NCBI GenBank assembly: GCA_041300525.1
Contig: JBGLNJ010000001.1
Span: forward strand, 4,650,001-4,714,000
From: JBGLNJ01 sp041300525
GTDB lineage: Bacteria; Chloroflexota; Anaerolineae; Fen-1058
Direction: 5' to 3'
DNA length: 64,000 bases
Position numbers and translations under genes: made by a program. Shown here one piece after another: positions 17,532 through 25,014 of this stretch (its first letter is position 1; each line of letters begins with the position of its first letter). Under the pieces are notes generated by a model. That model worked only from the letters and a program-made list of their open reading frames with translations. It ran no database searches and was not told the DNA's origin.

Positions 17532-18305
17532 TTACTTGCTCCGATAATTCAACATCACCGACGCTTGCGCCACAGGCATAAGCGTCATCTCTGCAACATC
17601 CACGTGCGGCGGGCGAGTGGCGCAATACACAATCGCGTCGGCAATGTCGTCGGGCGTGAGCGGCGTGATGCCTTCATAAACTTTGTCGGCGCGCGCCTCG
17701 TCCCCGCGAAAGCGCACCAGGCTGAACTCGGTCTCCACCATGCCCGGCTCGACGTTGGAGACGCGCAGCGGCGTGCCGAGCAAATCCATGCGCATCCCCG
17801 TGGAAAGCGCGCTGACGGCGAACTTTGTGGCGCAATACACGTTGCCGCCAGGGTATACCGCGTGCCCCGCAATCGAGCCTAGATTGATAATGTGCCCTAC
17901 GCCGCGCTTGACCATGCCCGGGATCACTGCGCGGCTCACGTAAAGCAAGCCTTTGACGTTCGTGTCAACCATCTCTTCCCAGTCTTGCAGCTTGCCTTCG
18001 TGCAGTTTGTCCAGACCACGGGAGAGACCGGCGTTGTTGACCAGCACCTCGATAGCTTCCCACTCGGGCGGCAGCGTGACGATAGCCTTTTCGACGGACG
18101 GTTGATCGCGCACGTCGAGTTGAAAAGTGTGCGCCGCAGCGCCGTGTTCTTTCTGCAACTCGTCAGCCAGTGCTTGAATCCGCTCCAGTCGCCGCGCGGC
18201 CAGGAGCACCTTGGCGCCTTGCGCCGCGAACGCCCGCGCGCACGCCGCGCCGATGCCGCTGCTCGCGCCGGTGATAAAGACGATTTTGTCGCGTAACGAG
18301 TACAT
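17532..18305 (-). CDS. Short-chain dehydrogenase, YdfG/serine dehydrogenase-like
   Basis: This 257-residue NAD(P)-dependent oxidoreductase has the complete SDR set: TGASSGIGAACARAFA (cofactor loop), NNAG, the catalytic Ser of GSIAGHAVYPGG with YCATK (Tyr and Lys), and PGMVETEFSLVRF as in YdfG, which oxidises 3-hydroxy acids such as serine or allo-threonine. ARR after the second strand (AARRLERIQ) favours NADP. A strong GAGGAGGT lies before the ATG at 18305. Length is as expected. The specific substrate is inferred only from the family. Confidence 0.9.
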   Translation of the reverse strand: MYSLRDKIVFITGASSGIGAACARAFAAQGAKVLLAARRLERIQALADELQKEHGAAAHTFQLDVRDQPSVEKAIVTLPPEWEAIEVLVNNAGLSRGLDKLHEGKLQDWEEMVDTNVKGLLYVSRAVIPGMVKRGVGHIINLGSIAGHAVYPGGNVYCATKFAVSALSTGMRMDLLGTPLRVSNVEPGMVETEFSLVRFRGDEARADKVYEGITPLTPDDIADAIVYCATRPPHVDVAEMTLMPVAQASVMLNYRSK

Positions 18306-18328
18306 ATTTGACCTCCTCGTGTAGATGG

Positions 18329-18400
18329 CCCTATCTTAACGCAAAGACGCCAAGTTGCAAGTCGCAAAGAGAGCGAACATCTTTGCGCCTTGGCGACTTT
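18329..18400. repeat. Intergenic repeat, CAAAGACGCCAAG type
   Basis: The spacer holds GCAAAGACGCCAAG and, 40 bases on, the approximate reverse complement CTTTGCGCCTTGGCGAC. Such sequences are common as dispersed spacers in several phyla, including Chloroflexota. It could form a loose hairpin. Confidence 0.5.
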
Positions 18401-18406
18401 TAATCA

Positions 18407-18859
18407 TCACTGCGCCGGCAAGACCGTCACCGATGCCGCATTGATAACAGCGATAGCGCCACCAGCGCCGCCACTGCCGCCAGCGTTGCCGCCCTCAGGC
18501 GCGACCATCACACGCGCACCCGCCGCGAGGTCCGTGCGAGCGCCCGCCACAGATTTCAAGAACTGTGTCTTGTCCGTGAGCGTGACCGTGACATCGCGCT
18601 GCCCCATAGTGACGACCATTGTGTTGTCATCAACACTCTTGACGGCGCCCTGCAACTCAAAGGCGCGGTTCCCGCCGCCTGCGCCAAAGCCGCCAGCACC
18701 GCTCTGTCCACCCTGACCACCTTGGCGAGTTTGAGCGAACTGTTGGCGCACCAGATTCGCTCGCTCGAATCCGGCGGCGTCACCCATCCGGTAGCCGCCG
18801 TAGGCTGCCGCAGCCCCCACCGCGGCCACGATGAATACGACTAGAACTATTCTGCCCAT
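18407..18859 (-). CDS. Membrane-anchored DUF5666-like protein
   Basis: The 150-residue product has an N-terminal membrane anchor (residues 3-22), a glycine/glutamine-rich linker (GGQGGQSGAGGFGAGGG), and a beta domain LQGAVKSVDDNTMVVTMGQR with DVTVTLTDKTQFLK, which resembles DUF5666. The end is again glycine-rich. The domain probably sits outside the membrane; the function is unknown. GAGGAAAAG precedes the ATG. It is followed by spacer repeats and then an ABC-permease fragment on the same strand. Confidence 0.65.
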   Translation of the reverse strand: MGRIVLVVFIVAAVGAAAAYGGYRMGDAAGFERANLVRQQFAQTRQGGQGGQSGAGGFGAGGGNRAFELQGAVKSVDDNTMVVTMGQRDVTVTLTDKTQFLKSVAGARTDLAAGARVMVAPEGGNAGGSGGAGGAIAVINAASVTVLPAQ

Positions 18860-18939
18860 TTGCTTTTCCTCGCATGTTTTTGATATTCATCAGACGAAGA
18901 CGAACAACCCATGACCAAAACCCAAAAGATGGTTCAATC

Positions 18940-18996
18940 ATTCGTCGTTCGTCCCTCGTCATTCGTCACTCAACATTCGACACTCGACATTCGTCA
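18940..18996. repeat. Degenerate ATTCGTCATTCG spacer array
   Basis: Tandem-like runs of CGTCATTCGTCACTC, CATTCGACACTCGACATTCG and TCATTCG. Each unit differs by a base or two. Similar low-complexity spacers with other units occur near 12710-12742, 19360-19410, 27838-27862 and 48588-48680. Confidence 0.6.
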
Positions 18997-19275
18997 TTCG
19001 TACCGCAGCGCGTCAATCGGGTTCAAACCCGCTGCGCGCCACGCCGGGTACCAGCCAAAAAACACGCCGACCGCGCCTGAGAACAGCGTCGCCAGCAGCA
19101 CAGTATCCAGTCCGACAACGGGCGTGATGGTTGAACCGCCGAACTGCAGTCCCCCGACCAACCGCGACATTCCCCATCCGAGCGCAACGCCAATGATCCC
19201 GCCGACCAGGCTCAGGAACGCCGCCTCGGTGAGGAATTGCGACAGAATATCGCGCTTGCGCGCGCCCACCGCTTT
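18994..19275 (-). pseudogene. ABC transporter permease (MacB/FtsX family), C-terminal 93 residues
   Basis: The fragment reads KAVGARKRDILSQFLTEAAF, two membrane spans, and WYPAWRAAGLNPIDALRYE at the end. These are the signature pieces of FtsX/MacB permeases: the helix before the last two spans (GARxxDIxxQFLxEA) and the terminal P-A-x-x-A-x-x-x-P-x-x-AL. The upstream 300-plus residues are missing; sequence before 19280 does not continue the family. This is a join, so the transporter type cannot be assigned further. Confidence 0.8.
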
Positions 19276-19448
19276 GCGTTTGAAGCAAAAGACCAGTGGT
19301 GGCAAGAGGTAGCGTATAATCAGATGACGTAGCCGCTAATACTGGCAGGCAACCATTGGCCGAGCGACTGATTGACCGAGTAACCGATCACCGAGCAACT
19401 GATTGACTGATTACGTTTCCCAGTGTATCATAGCGCCCGATGGCAATG

Positions 19449-19477
19449 AAAACGCCGGCTCCCTGGGGAACCGGCGT
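19449..19477 (-). terminator. Terminator of rpmB
   Basis: On the minus strand an 11-bp stem (ACGCCGG core with one G-U pair) is followed by TTTTC. It lies 39 bases after the rpmB stop. Confidence 0.8.
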
Positions 19478-19515
19478 CTGCACCTGAATAAGGACAGTTG
19501 AAACGGTAGAGGCAG

Positions 19516-19698
19516 CTACTTTTGTTTGCCGAGCGTCTTGAGGCAGGCCGCGCAGATATACACCTTGCGCGGCTGGCCCTCGAGATAGACCGTGTGCTTC
19601 TGGATGTTGGGCTTGAACATCCGATTGGTCGCTCGCTTCGAGTGGCTCACATTGTGTCCGAAATCGGGGCCCTTACCGCAAACTTTACATTTGGCCAT
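19516..19698 (-). CDS. rpmB: Ribosomal protein bL28
   Basis: A 60-residue large-subunit ribosomal protein. It starts MAKCKVCGKGPDFGHNVSHS and includes KRATNRMFKPNIQK, the bL28 signature; two Cys pairs (CKVCGKG at the start and ICAAC near the end) form the zinc site of the Cys-containing type. I chose the second of two close ATG codons because GAGGTG lies 6 bases before it. It stands alone with its own promoter and terminator, as is usual for rpmB in many bacteria. Confidence 0.95.
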   Translation of the reverse strand: MAKCKVCGKGPDFGHNVSHSKRATNRMFKPNIQKHTVYLEGQPRKVYICAACLKTLGKQK

Positions 19699-19731
19699 CG
19701 TCATCACCTCGCTGTAGAGTTAAGCGGGGCG

Positions 19732-19760
19732 ATGATACCACGAGAGCCGATTTGATGCAA
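19732..19760 (-). promoter_or_regulatory. Promoter of rpmB, TTGCAT-17-TATCAT
   Basis: On the minus strand -35 TTGCAT (19760-19755) and -10 TATCAT (19737-19732) are 17 bases apart. The predicted start lies about 30 bases before the rpmB ATG. Confidence 0.6.
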
Positions 19761-19808
19761 ACGATACTCCGTGCGTGCTGCGCAGCACGCGCGAAGCGCG
19801 AGGTTCCC

Positions 19809-20165
19809 ATGTCGGAACAAAATCCATTCGGCAAGATCGAAATCTCACCCACCGCCATTGCCACGCTGGCGGCGCAGGCTGTCCTGCAATCGTATGGCGT
19901 CGTCGGCATGGCGCCCAAGGATTTGGCCGACGAATTGATGACGGCGCTCGGCGATGCGGCCCATCGCGGGGTGCAAGTCCGCGTGGAGGGCGACCGCATC
20001 CAGATTGACCTGTACGTCATCGTCGAGTACGGCACGCGCATCTCGTCCGTGGCCCACAGCATCATGAATGTGGTTCAATACAATGTCCAGCGGGCGTTGG
20101 GAGTGCAGGTGGCGCAAGTGAACGTACACGTGCAAGGTCTGCGCGTGAGCAACTCTGACGTTTAG
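19809..20165 (+). CDS. Asp23/Gls24 family protein
   Basis: A 118-residue protein with the Asp23 pattern: KIEISPTAIATLAAQAVLQS, GVVGMA, VRVEGDRIQIDLYVIVEYG and the end VNVHVQGLRV. The family is found with envelope or fatty-acid kinase genes and may act as a small partner protein; its biochemistry is not settled. GAGGT precedes the ATG. It opens the operon with the FakA-like kinase (8 bases between stop and next start) and two DegV genes. An 18-base perfect palindrome at 19773-19790 lies just upstream and could be an operator or a repeat. Confidence 0.85.
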   Translation: MSEQNPFGKIEISPTAIATLAAQAVLQSYGVVGMAPKDLADELMTALGDAAHRGVQVRVEGDRIQIDLYVIVEYGTRISSVAHSIMNVVQYNVQRALGVQVAQVNVHVQGLRVSNSDV

Positions 20166-20173
20166 GAGCACCC

Positions 20174-21655
20174 GTGAGTGAAATGCAAATCCGCGATCCG
20201 TCCTTGAGCACACCGGGGTCGGGCGTGTTGCCGGCCATCAACGGCCAGGGACTCAAGGAACTGGTCAAGGCCAGCCTCGCCTGGCTCAAGTGCAACCAGC
20301 AAGCCATCAACACGCTCAACGTTTTTCCCGTTCCCGACGGCGACACCGGCACCAACATGCTGCTGACGATGGAGTCGGCCTGGGCCGAAGTGAACAAGAC
20401 GCCGACGGATCAAGTCGGCGCTGTAGCGCACGCCGTCGCCCACGGCGCGTTGATGGGCGCGCGCGGCAATTCGGGCGTGATCCTTTCGCAGCTCTGGCGC
20501 GGGTTCGCTCGCAGCCTGAACGACAACGAACTGCTGACCGTCGCCGACCTCGTCCCGGCCCTGCAAGAAGGCGCGCAGACCGCCTATAAAGGCGTCATCA
20601 AGCCGGTCGAAGGGACGATCCTCACCGTCGCCCGCGAAGTGTCTGACGCTTGCACGGAAGCGGCGCGGACGAGCGACGACTTGGCCGTTATTTTGGAGCG
20701 GATGGTGGCGGAGGGGCGCGAGTCGGTCGCGCGCACCCCCACCCTGCTGCCCATCCTCAAGCAGGCGGGCGTGGTAGATAGCGGCGGGCAAGGCTACCTG
20801 GTCATTCTCGAAGGCATGGGCGACGCCCAAACCGTCAAGATTCACGTTCACGTCCCGGACTATATGGCGGTGTTCGAATATGTGCGCCCTCTGGGCCGCA
20901 TCCGCGAAGCGTCCGCCGAGGACATGCAGGCCCAGTACGACGAATTTATGGCGGCCCGGCCGCGGGCGGAGCGCATCTTGAACGCGTGCGCGGGCGAAAT
21001 CGCCACCATCGCCGTCACGCCGGGCGAGGGATTGGTGCGCGTGTTCCAAAGCCTTGGCGCCAGCGCCATCATCGCCGGCGGACAGACGATGAATCCCAGC
21101 ACGGAACAATTCGTTCACCTCATCGAACAACTGTCCACGGATCGCATCTTGGTCTTGCCCAACAACAGCAACATCGTTCTGGCTGCGCGCCAAGCGGCCG
21201 ATCTGGCCCCGGTGGGCAAGCGCGTCGTCGTCGTGCCGACCAAGACCGTGCCACAGGGCATCGCCGCGCAACTGGCGTTCAACTCCCAGGCCAGCCTGGA
21301 GGCCAACGCCGCTGCGATGGAAGCCGCCACTCACCACATCCAAACCGGCGAGGTCACCACTGCCACGCGCGACGTGGAGATGAATGGCGTCCAAGTCAAG
21401 CAAGGCCGCTTCATCGGCTTGCTCAACGACGAGTTGTCCACCTCCGGCGATACGCTCAAAGATGTGGTCTGGACCTTGCTCGACCAGATGGGAACGCAGG
21501 AGCGTGAGATCGTCACGCTGTATTACGGCAACGGCGTCCAGCGTGAGGAAGCCGAGTCGCTCGCCAAGGCCATCCGAGAGCGTTACCCGGCGCAAGAAGT
21601 CGAAGTGGTGGAAGGCGGCCAACCGCACTATTACTACATTTTGAGCGCCGAGTAG
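20174..21655 (+). CDS. FakA-like fatty acid kinase (DhaL domain), internally shortened
   Basis: The 493-residue protein has an N-terminal DhaL nucleotide-binding domain with FPVPDGDTGTNM (residues 51-62, metal and phosphate binding), GARGNSGVILSQ and GVVDSGGQGYLVILEGM. The C-terminal domain, from KIHVHVPD to the end, includes NNSNIVLAARQAAD and KTVPQGIAA as in YloV/FakA. FakA phosphorylates fatty acids held by DegV-type FakB proteins, and two DegV genes follow directly. Relatives have 60-90 residues between EGM and VGDA.TVKIHVH that are absent here, leaving EGMGDAQTVK; the frame is kept. GTG start at 20174 with AGGAG. Confidence 0.85.
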   Translation: MSEMQIRDPSLSTPGSGVLPAINGQGLKELVKASLAWLKCNQQAINTLNVFPVPDGDTGTNMLLTMESAWAEVNKTPTDQVGAVAHAVAHGALMGARGNSGVILSQLWRGFARSLNDNELLTVADLVPALQEGAQTAYKGVIKPVEGTILTVAREVSDACTEAARTSDDLAVILERMVAEGRESVARTPTLLPILKQAGVVDSGGQGYLVILEGMGDAQTVKIHVHVPDYMAVFEYVRPLGRIREASAEDMQAQYDEFMAARPRAERILNACAGEIATIAVTPGEGLVRVFQSLGASAIIAGGQTMNPSTEQFVHLIEQLSTDRILVLPNNSNIVLAARQAADLAPVGKRVVVVPTKTVPQGIAAQLAFNSQASLEANAAAMEAATHHIQTGEVTTATRDVEMNGVQVKQGRFIGLLNDELSTSGDTLKDVVWTLLDQMGTQEREIVTLYYGNGVQREEAESLAKAIRERYPAQEVEVVEGGQPHYYYILSAE

Positions 21656-21738
21656 CCCATCGCTGATCGCAACACGGAATACGCAACACACATTCGTTTC
21701 ACGCATCACAACTCTAGACCTGAACACGAGTAACCCAC

Positions 21739-22608
21739 ATGTCCAAAGTCCATATTGTCACCGATAGCACCGCGCATTTCGACGACCCGGCGACGCCGCA
21801 AAAGCTCGGCGTCACCGTCGTTCCTCTGACCATCCAGTTCGGGCGGCAATACTTTAAGGAAGGCCTTGACCTCACCGAAAGCGAATTCTTTGAGCGCATG
21901 GACAACGCCGCGCAGCCGCCCACGCTTCATGCGCCGACCGCCGACGACTTGCGCGCCGTGTACGGCAACGTCATCAAGAGCACCGACCAGATTCTCTCTC
22001 TGCACATCTCCAGCAAGCTCAGCCACACGTGCGCGCGAGCCAGGACCGCCGCCGAAGATTACCTGGGCCGCTGCCAGATTATCGTGCAGGACTCGTGGAC
22101 GACTTCGGTGGGGTTGGGCATTCTAGTGGAGGCCGCCGTACAAGCCGCCAATGAGGGCAAGCCGCTGGGCGACATTGTCCGGATCGTGCGCGGGATGATC
22201 CCACACATCTATGCCGTGTTCTTTGTGGACACGCTCGATTATCTGGAACACAGCGGGCTGATCGGCAAATCGCAATCCATCCTCGGCACAATGTTGGGCA
22301 TCAAGCCCTTCCTCTCCATCGAAGAAGGCGAGATTATCCCCATCGAAAAAGTCCGCTCGCGCGACAAGGCGCTGGACAAGCTGACCGAGTTCGCCTCCGA
22401 GTTTTCCAGCATCGCCCGCGGCATGATCTTGCAAAGCGGCCCGACGACGAGCGACGATACCCGTCTCTTGCTGGATCAGTTGAAACTGGCCTGTCCTGGT
22501 TTGAGCTTTCCGGTGAAGCGATACGGCCCGGCCCTGGCCTGCCAACTGGGGCCAGATAGCCTGGGCATTTTCATTTACGAGGGCCTCACCGGAGGAGAGC
22601 CGGCCTGA
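21739..22608 (+). CDS. DegV family fatty-acid-binding protein (FakB-like), first copy
   Basis: The 289-residue protein begins VHIVTDSTAHF and has LHISSKLSHT, VQDSWTTSVGLG, FVDTLDYLEHSGLIG and GPDSLGIF, the conserved blocks of DegV proteins that cradle a fatty acid and present its carboxylate to FakA. It lies 83 bases after the kinase; that gap holds degenerate spacer sequence. The second DegV gene begins 3 bases after its stop. The two copies differ clearly, so they probably bind different acyl chains, as FakB1 and FakB2 do in Firmicutes. Confidence 0.9.
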   Translation: MSKVHIVTDSTAHFDDPATPQKLGVTVVPLTIQFGRQYFKEGLDLTESEFFERMDNAAQPPTLHAPTADDLRAVYGNVIKSTDQILSLHISSKLSHTCARARTAAEDYLGRCQIIVQDSWTTSVGLGILVEAAVQAANEGKPLGDIVRIVRGMIPHIYAVFFVDTLDYLEHSGLIGKSQSILGTMLGIKPFLSIEEGEIIPIEKVRSRDKALDKLTEFASEFSSIARGMILQSGPTTSDDTRLLLDQLKLACPGLSFPVKRYGPALACQLGPDSLGIFIYEGLTGGEPA

Positions 22609-22611
22609 TAG

Positions 22612-23442
22612 ATGGTCAAGATTGTCACCGATAGCACCGCCGATATTCCTCCCGAGCTGGCGGGCGATATAACTGTCGTCCCTTGTTTTGTGCAGTTCGG
22701 CGAAACCAGTTACCTGGACGGCGTAGACATCACGCGCGAGCAATTCTACGCCCGACTGACCAGCGACCCAGTGCTGCCCAAAACAGCCGCTCCCAGCGCG
22801 GGCATATTTGAAGAAACGTATCGCCGCGTGGCCGCCGACGGAGACGAGGTGATTTCGCTGCACGTCGCCTCGACGCTGTCGAGCATGACTAACTCGGCGC
22901 GGTTGGGCGCCGAGGCCGTGCCCGAGGCGCGCGTCACCGTCTACGATTCAGAGACCATCACGATGAGCCTGGGCTGGATGTGCGTGGCCGCCGCCCGCGC
23001 CGCGCGGCAGGGGCAGAGCGTGGCGCAAATCATCGCGCTGTTGGACGACATGAAAACGCGCGCGCATGTTTTTGCCGCGTTGGACACGCTCGATTTTCTG
23101 CGCCGCAGCGGGCGCGTAAGCTGGGCCAGTGCGATGATGGGGCAACTACTCAACGTCAAGCCGATTGTCCGCGTGTACCGGGGCGTGGTCTCTCTGCTCG
23201 AGCGGGTGCGCACGCGCGCTCGTTCCGTCCAGCGACTAGAGGAACTGGCGACCGGCCTGGGCCAACTGGAATTCCTGGCCGTGCTGCACACGACGGCGCA
23301 AGAGGCCGCACAGCAATTGGCGCGCGATGTGGCCCACCTGGCTCCGCCCCCTATTCCGGTGATCGAAATCACGCCCGTCATCGGCACGCACGTCGGGCCG
23401 AACGGGCTGGGGCTGGCGGCCATCGCCCAACGAGAACCGTAG
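22612..23442 (+). CDS. DegV family fatty-acid-binding protein (FakB-like), second copy
   Basis: The 276-residue product starts VKIVTDSTADIPPELAG and has KTAAPSAGIF, LHVASTLSSMTNSA, VYDSETITMSLG, ALDTLDFLRRSGRVS and GTHVGPNGLG, all DegV landmarks. Start and previous stop are separated by three bases, and GGAGGAG of the previous gene end may serve for coupled initiation. It is the last gene of the Asp23-FakA-DegV-DegV block. Identity between the two DegV copies is modest by eye, so they are old paralogues and not a recent duplication. Confidence 0.9.
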   Translation: MVKIVTDSTADIPPELAGDITVVPCFVQFGETSYLDGVDITREQFYARLTSDPVLPKTAAPSAGIFEETYRRVAADGDEVISLHVASTLSSMTNSARLGAEAVPEARVTVYDSETITMSLGWMCVAAARAARQGQSVAQIIALLDDMKTRAHVFAALDTLDFLRRSGRVSWASAMMGQLLNVKPIVRVYRGVVSLLERVRTRARSVQRLEELATGLGQLEFLAVLHTTAQEAAQQLARDVAHLAPPPIPVIEITPVIGTHVGPNGLGLAAIAQREP

Positions 23443-23483
23443 AACGTGTTCCATCACGCATCAAACTGTAAAGCGAGTGAGAC

Positions 23484-24959
23484 TTGACTATCCTATCTTT
23501 CGACAAATTATCCAAAATCCTGAAACTCGAAATTGAAAGCGGGTTCCGCGACAAGGCCGTCATCGGCGGGCTGGGCAAGTTCGCCGACTTTTGGGAAAAG
23601 GAAGCCTTCAGCGACCTGTGGGGCCGCTGGCATCACGTGAGCATCCCCGCGCGCGAGTTCAACGAACAGTTGATGCGCGACGGCGTCGGGTTCGACGGGT
23701 CGTCGGTCGGGCTGAAATCGGTCAAGTCCGGCGACATGGTGCTCCGGCCGGATTTGTCCACCGCGTTTCGCGATCCGTTCTGGGATGCCCCCGCGCTCAG
23801 CTTTATTTGCTCGGCTTTCGAGGCCGACACCAAGAACCCATTCTCGCGCGACCCGCGCAACATTGCCATCCGCGCCGAAGAATACCTGCGCGAGACCGGC
23901 ATTGCGGACGAGAGCCGCTGGGGGCCGGAATACGAGTTCTATGTCTTTGACGATGTGGCGTTCGAGAACGAAGTCAATCGCGCATCGTATCGCGTGGACA
24001 GCCGCGAGGCCGATTGGCGCTCCGGCGCGGGCGGGCACGGCCATCTCATCCCGCGCCACGGCGGCTATCACGCCATCCCGCCCAAAGATCAGCTCTACAA
24101 CTTGCGCGCCGAGATGGTGACGAACCTGGAAGGCATGGGCGTCGAGGTCAAGTATCACCATCACGAAGTGGGCGGCCCCGGCCAGTGTGAAATCGAAACG
24201 CCGATGATGGGCCTGCTCCGCTCCGGCGATGCCACGCAGATCGTCAAGTATGTGTCCAAGATGACGGCGCACCGTCATGGACAGACGGCGACGTTCATGC
24301 CCAAGCCGCTGTACGGCGAGGCGGGCAGTGGGATGCACTTTCACCAGCACTTGTTCAAGCAGGGCCAAAATGTTTTTTACGATGAGAACGGCTATGGCAA
24401 GTTGAGCCAGACCGCGCTGTATTATATCGGCGGGATGCTCAAGCACGGCGGGGCGCTGCTGGCGCTCACCAATCCCAGCACCAACTCGTATCGCCGCTTG
24501 GTGCCCGGCTTTGAGGCGCCGGTCAATGCGTTCTTTTCGCTCGGCAATCGCAGCGCGGCCATTCGCGTGCCCAAATACGCCGATCAACCCGAAACGGCTC
24601 GCTTTGAGTTTCGCCCGCCCGACGCGACGTGCAATGTGTATCTTGCGTTGGCCGGTCAATTGCTCGCCGGGCTGGATGGCATCCTCAACCAGATTGACCC
24701 GACCGAGCACGGCTTTGGGCCGATTGATCAAAATATCTTTGCGTGGAGCGAGGAGAAGCGCAAGCAGATCAAGCCGCTTCCGGCGAGTTTGCGTGAGGCG
24801 CTCGAAGCGTTAGAACGCGATCACGACTTTTTGCTGGCGGGCGGCGTGTTTGACGAGGGCCAAGTCGCGGATTGGATTTCGCACAAGTTGAACGAGGAAT
24901 ACTATCAGGTGAGGAATCGCCCGCACCCTTACGAGATGGCGCTCTATTTTGACGTCTAG
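23484..24959 (+). CDS. glnA: Glutamine synthetase type I
   Basis: This 491-residue enzyme joins ammonia and glutamate using ATP. Seen in order: VGFDGSSVG near 70, DPFWDAPALSFIC, GPEYEFYVFD (metal-binding glutamates), HHEVGGPGQCEIE, GSGMHFHQHLF, NPSTNSYRRLVPGFEAPV and RFEFRPPDATCNVYLALA. The latch residues near ISHKLNEEYYQVRNRPHP-YE close the C-terminus. No Asn-Leu-Tyr adenylylation loop is evident by eye. The start is TTG at 23484; it is the first in-frame start that gives the complete N-terminus, though its ribosome site is weak. Confidence 0.92.
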   Translation: MTILSFDKLSKILKLEIESGFRDKAVIGGLGKFADFWEKEAFSDLWGRWHHVSIPAREFNEQLMRDGVGFDGSSVGLKSVKSGDMVLRPDLSTAFRDPFWDAPALSFICSAFEADTKNPFSRDPRNIAIRAEEYLRETGIADESRWGPEYEFYVFDDVAFENEVNRASYRVDSREADWRSGAGGHGHLIPRHGGYHAIPPKDQLYNLRAEMVTNLEGMGVEVKYHHHEVGGPGQCEIETPMMGLLRSGDATQIVKYVSKMTAHRHGQTATFMPKPLYGEAGSGMHFHQHLFKQGQNVFYDENGYGKLSQTALYYIGGMLKHGGALLALTNPSTNSYRRLVPGFEAPVNAFFSLGNRSAAIRVPKYADQPETARFEFRPPDATCNVYLALAGQLLAGLDGILNQIDPTEHGFGPIDQNIFAWSEEKRKQIKPLPASLREALEALERDHDFLLAGGVFDEGQVADWISHKLNEEYYQVRNRPHPYEMALYFDV

Positions 24960-25014
24960 CGAGTCGTGGGCGGTTGGCGCGGCTGGATGCGCGCTCGCCA
25001 CGCTGCCTGAGCCG

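Noticed and set aside
19360..19415. Possible CRISPR or tandem array (ACTGATTGACCGAGTAACCGATC)
   Set aside because: Units are short, degenerate and without regular spacers; it belongs with the low-complexity spacers.
20162..21727. 521-codon minus-strand frame opposite the FakA-like gene
   Set aside because: Antisense shadow; composition is atypical and no domain is visible.
23508..24731. 407-codon minus-strand frame opposite glnA
   Set aside because: Antisense shadow of a highly conserved enzyme.
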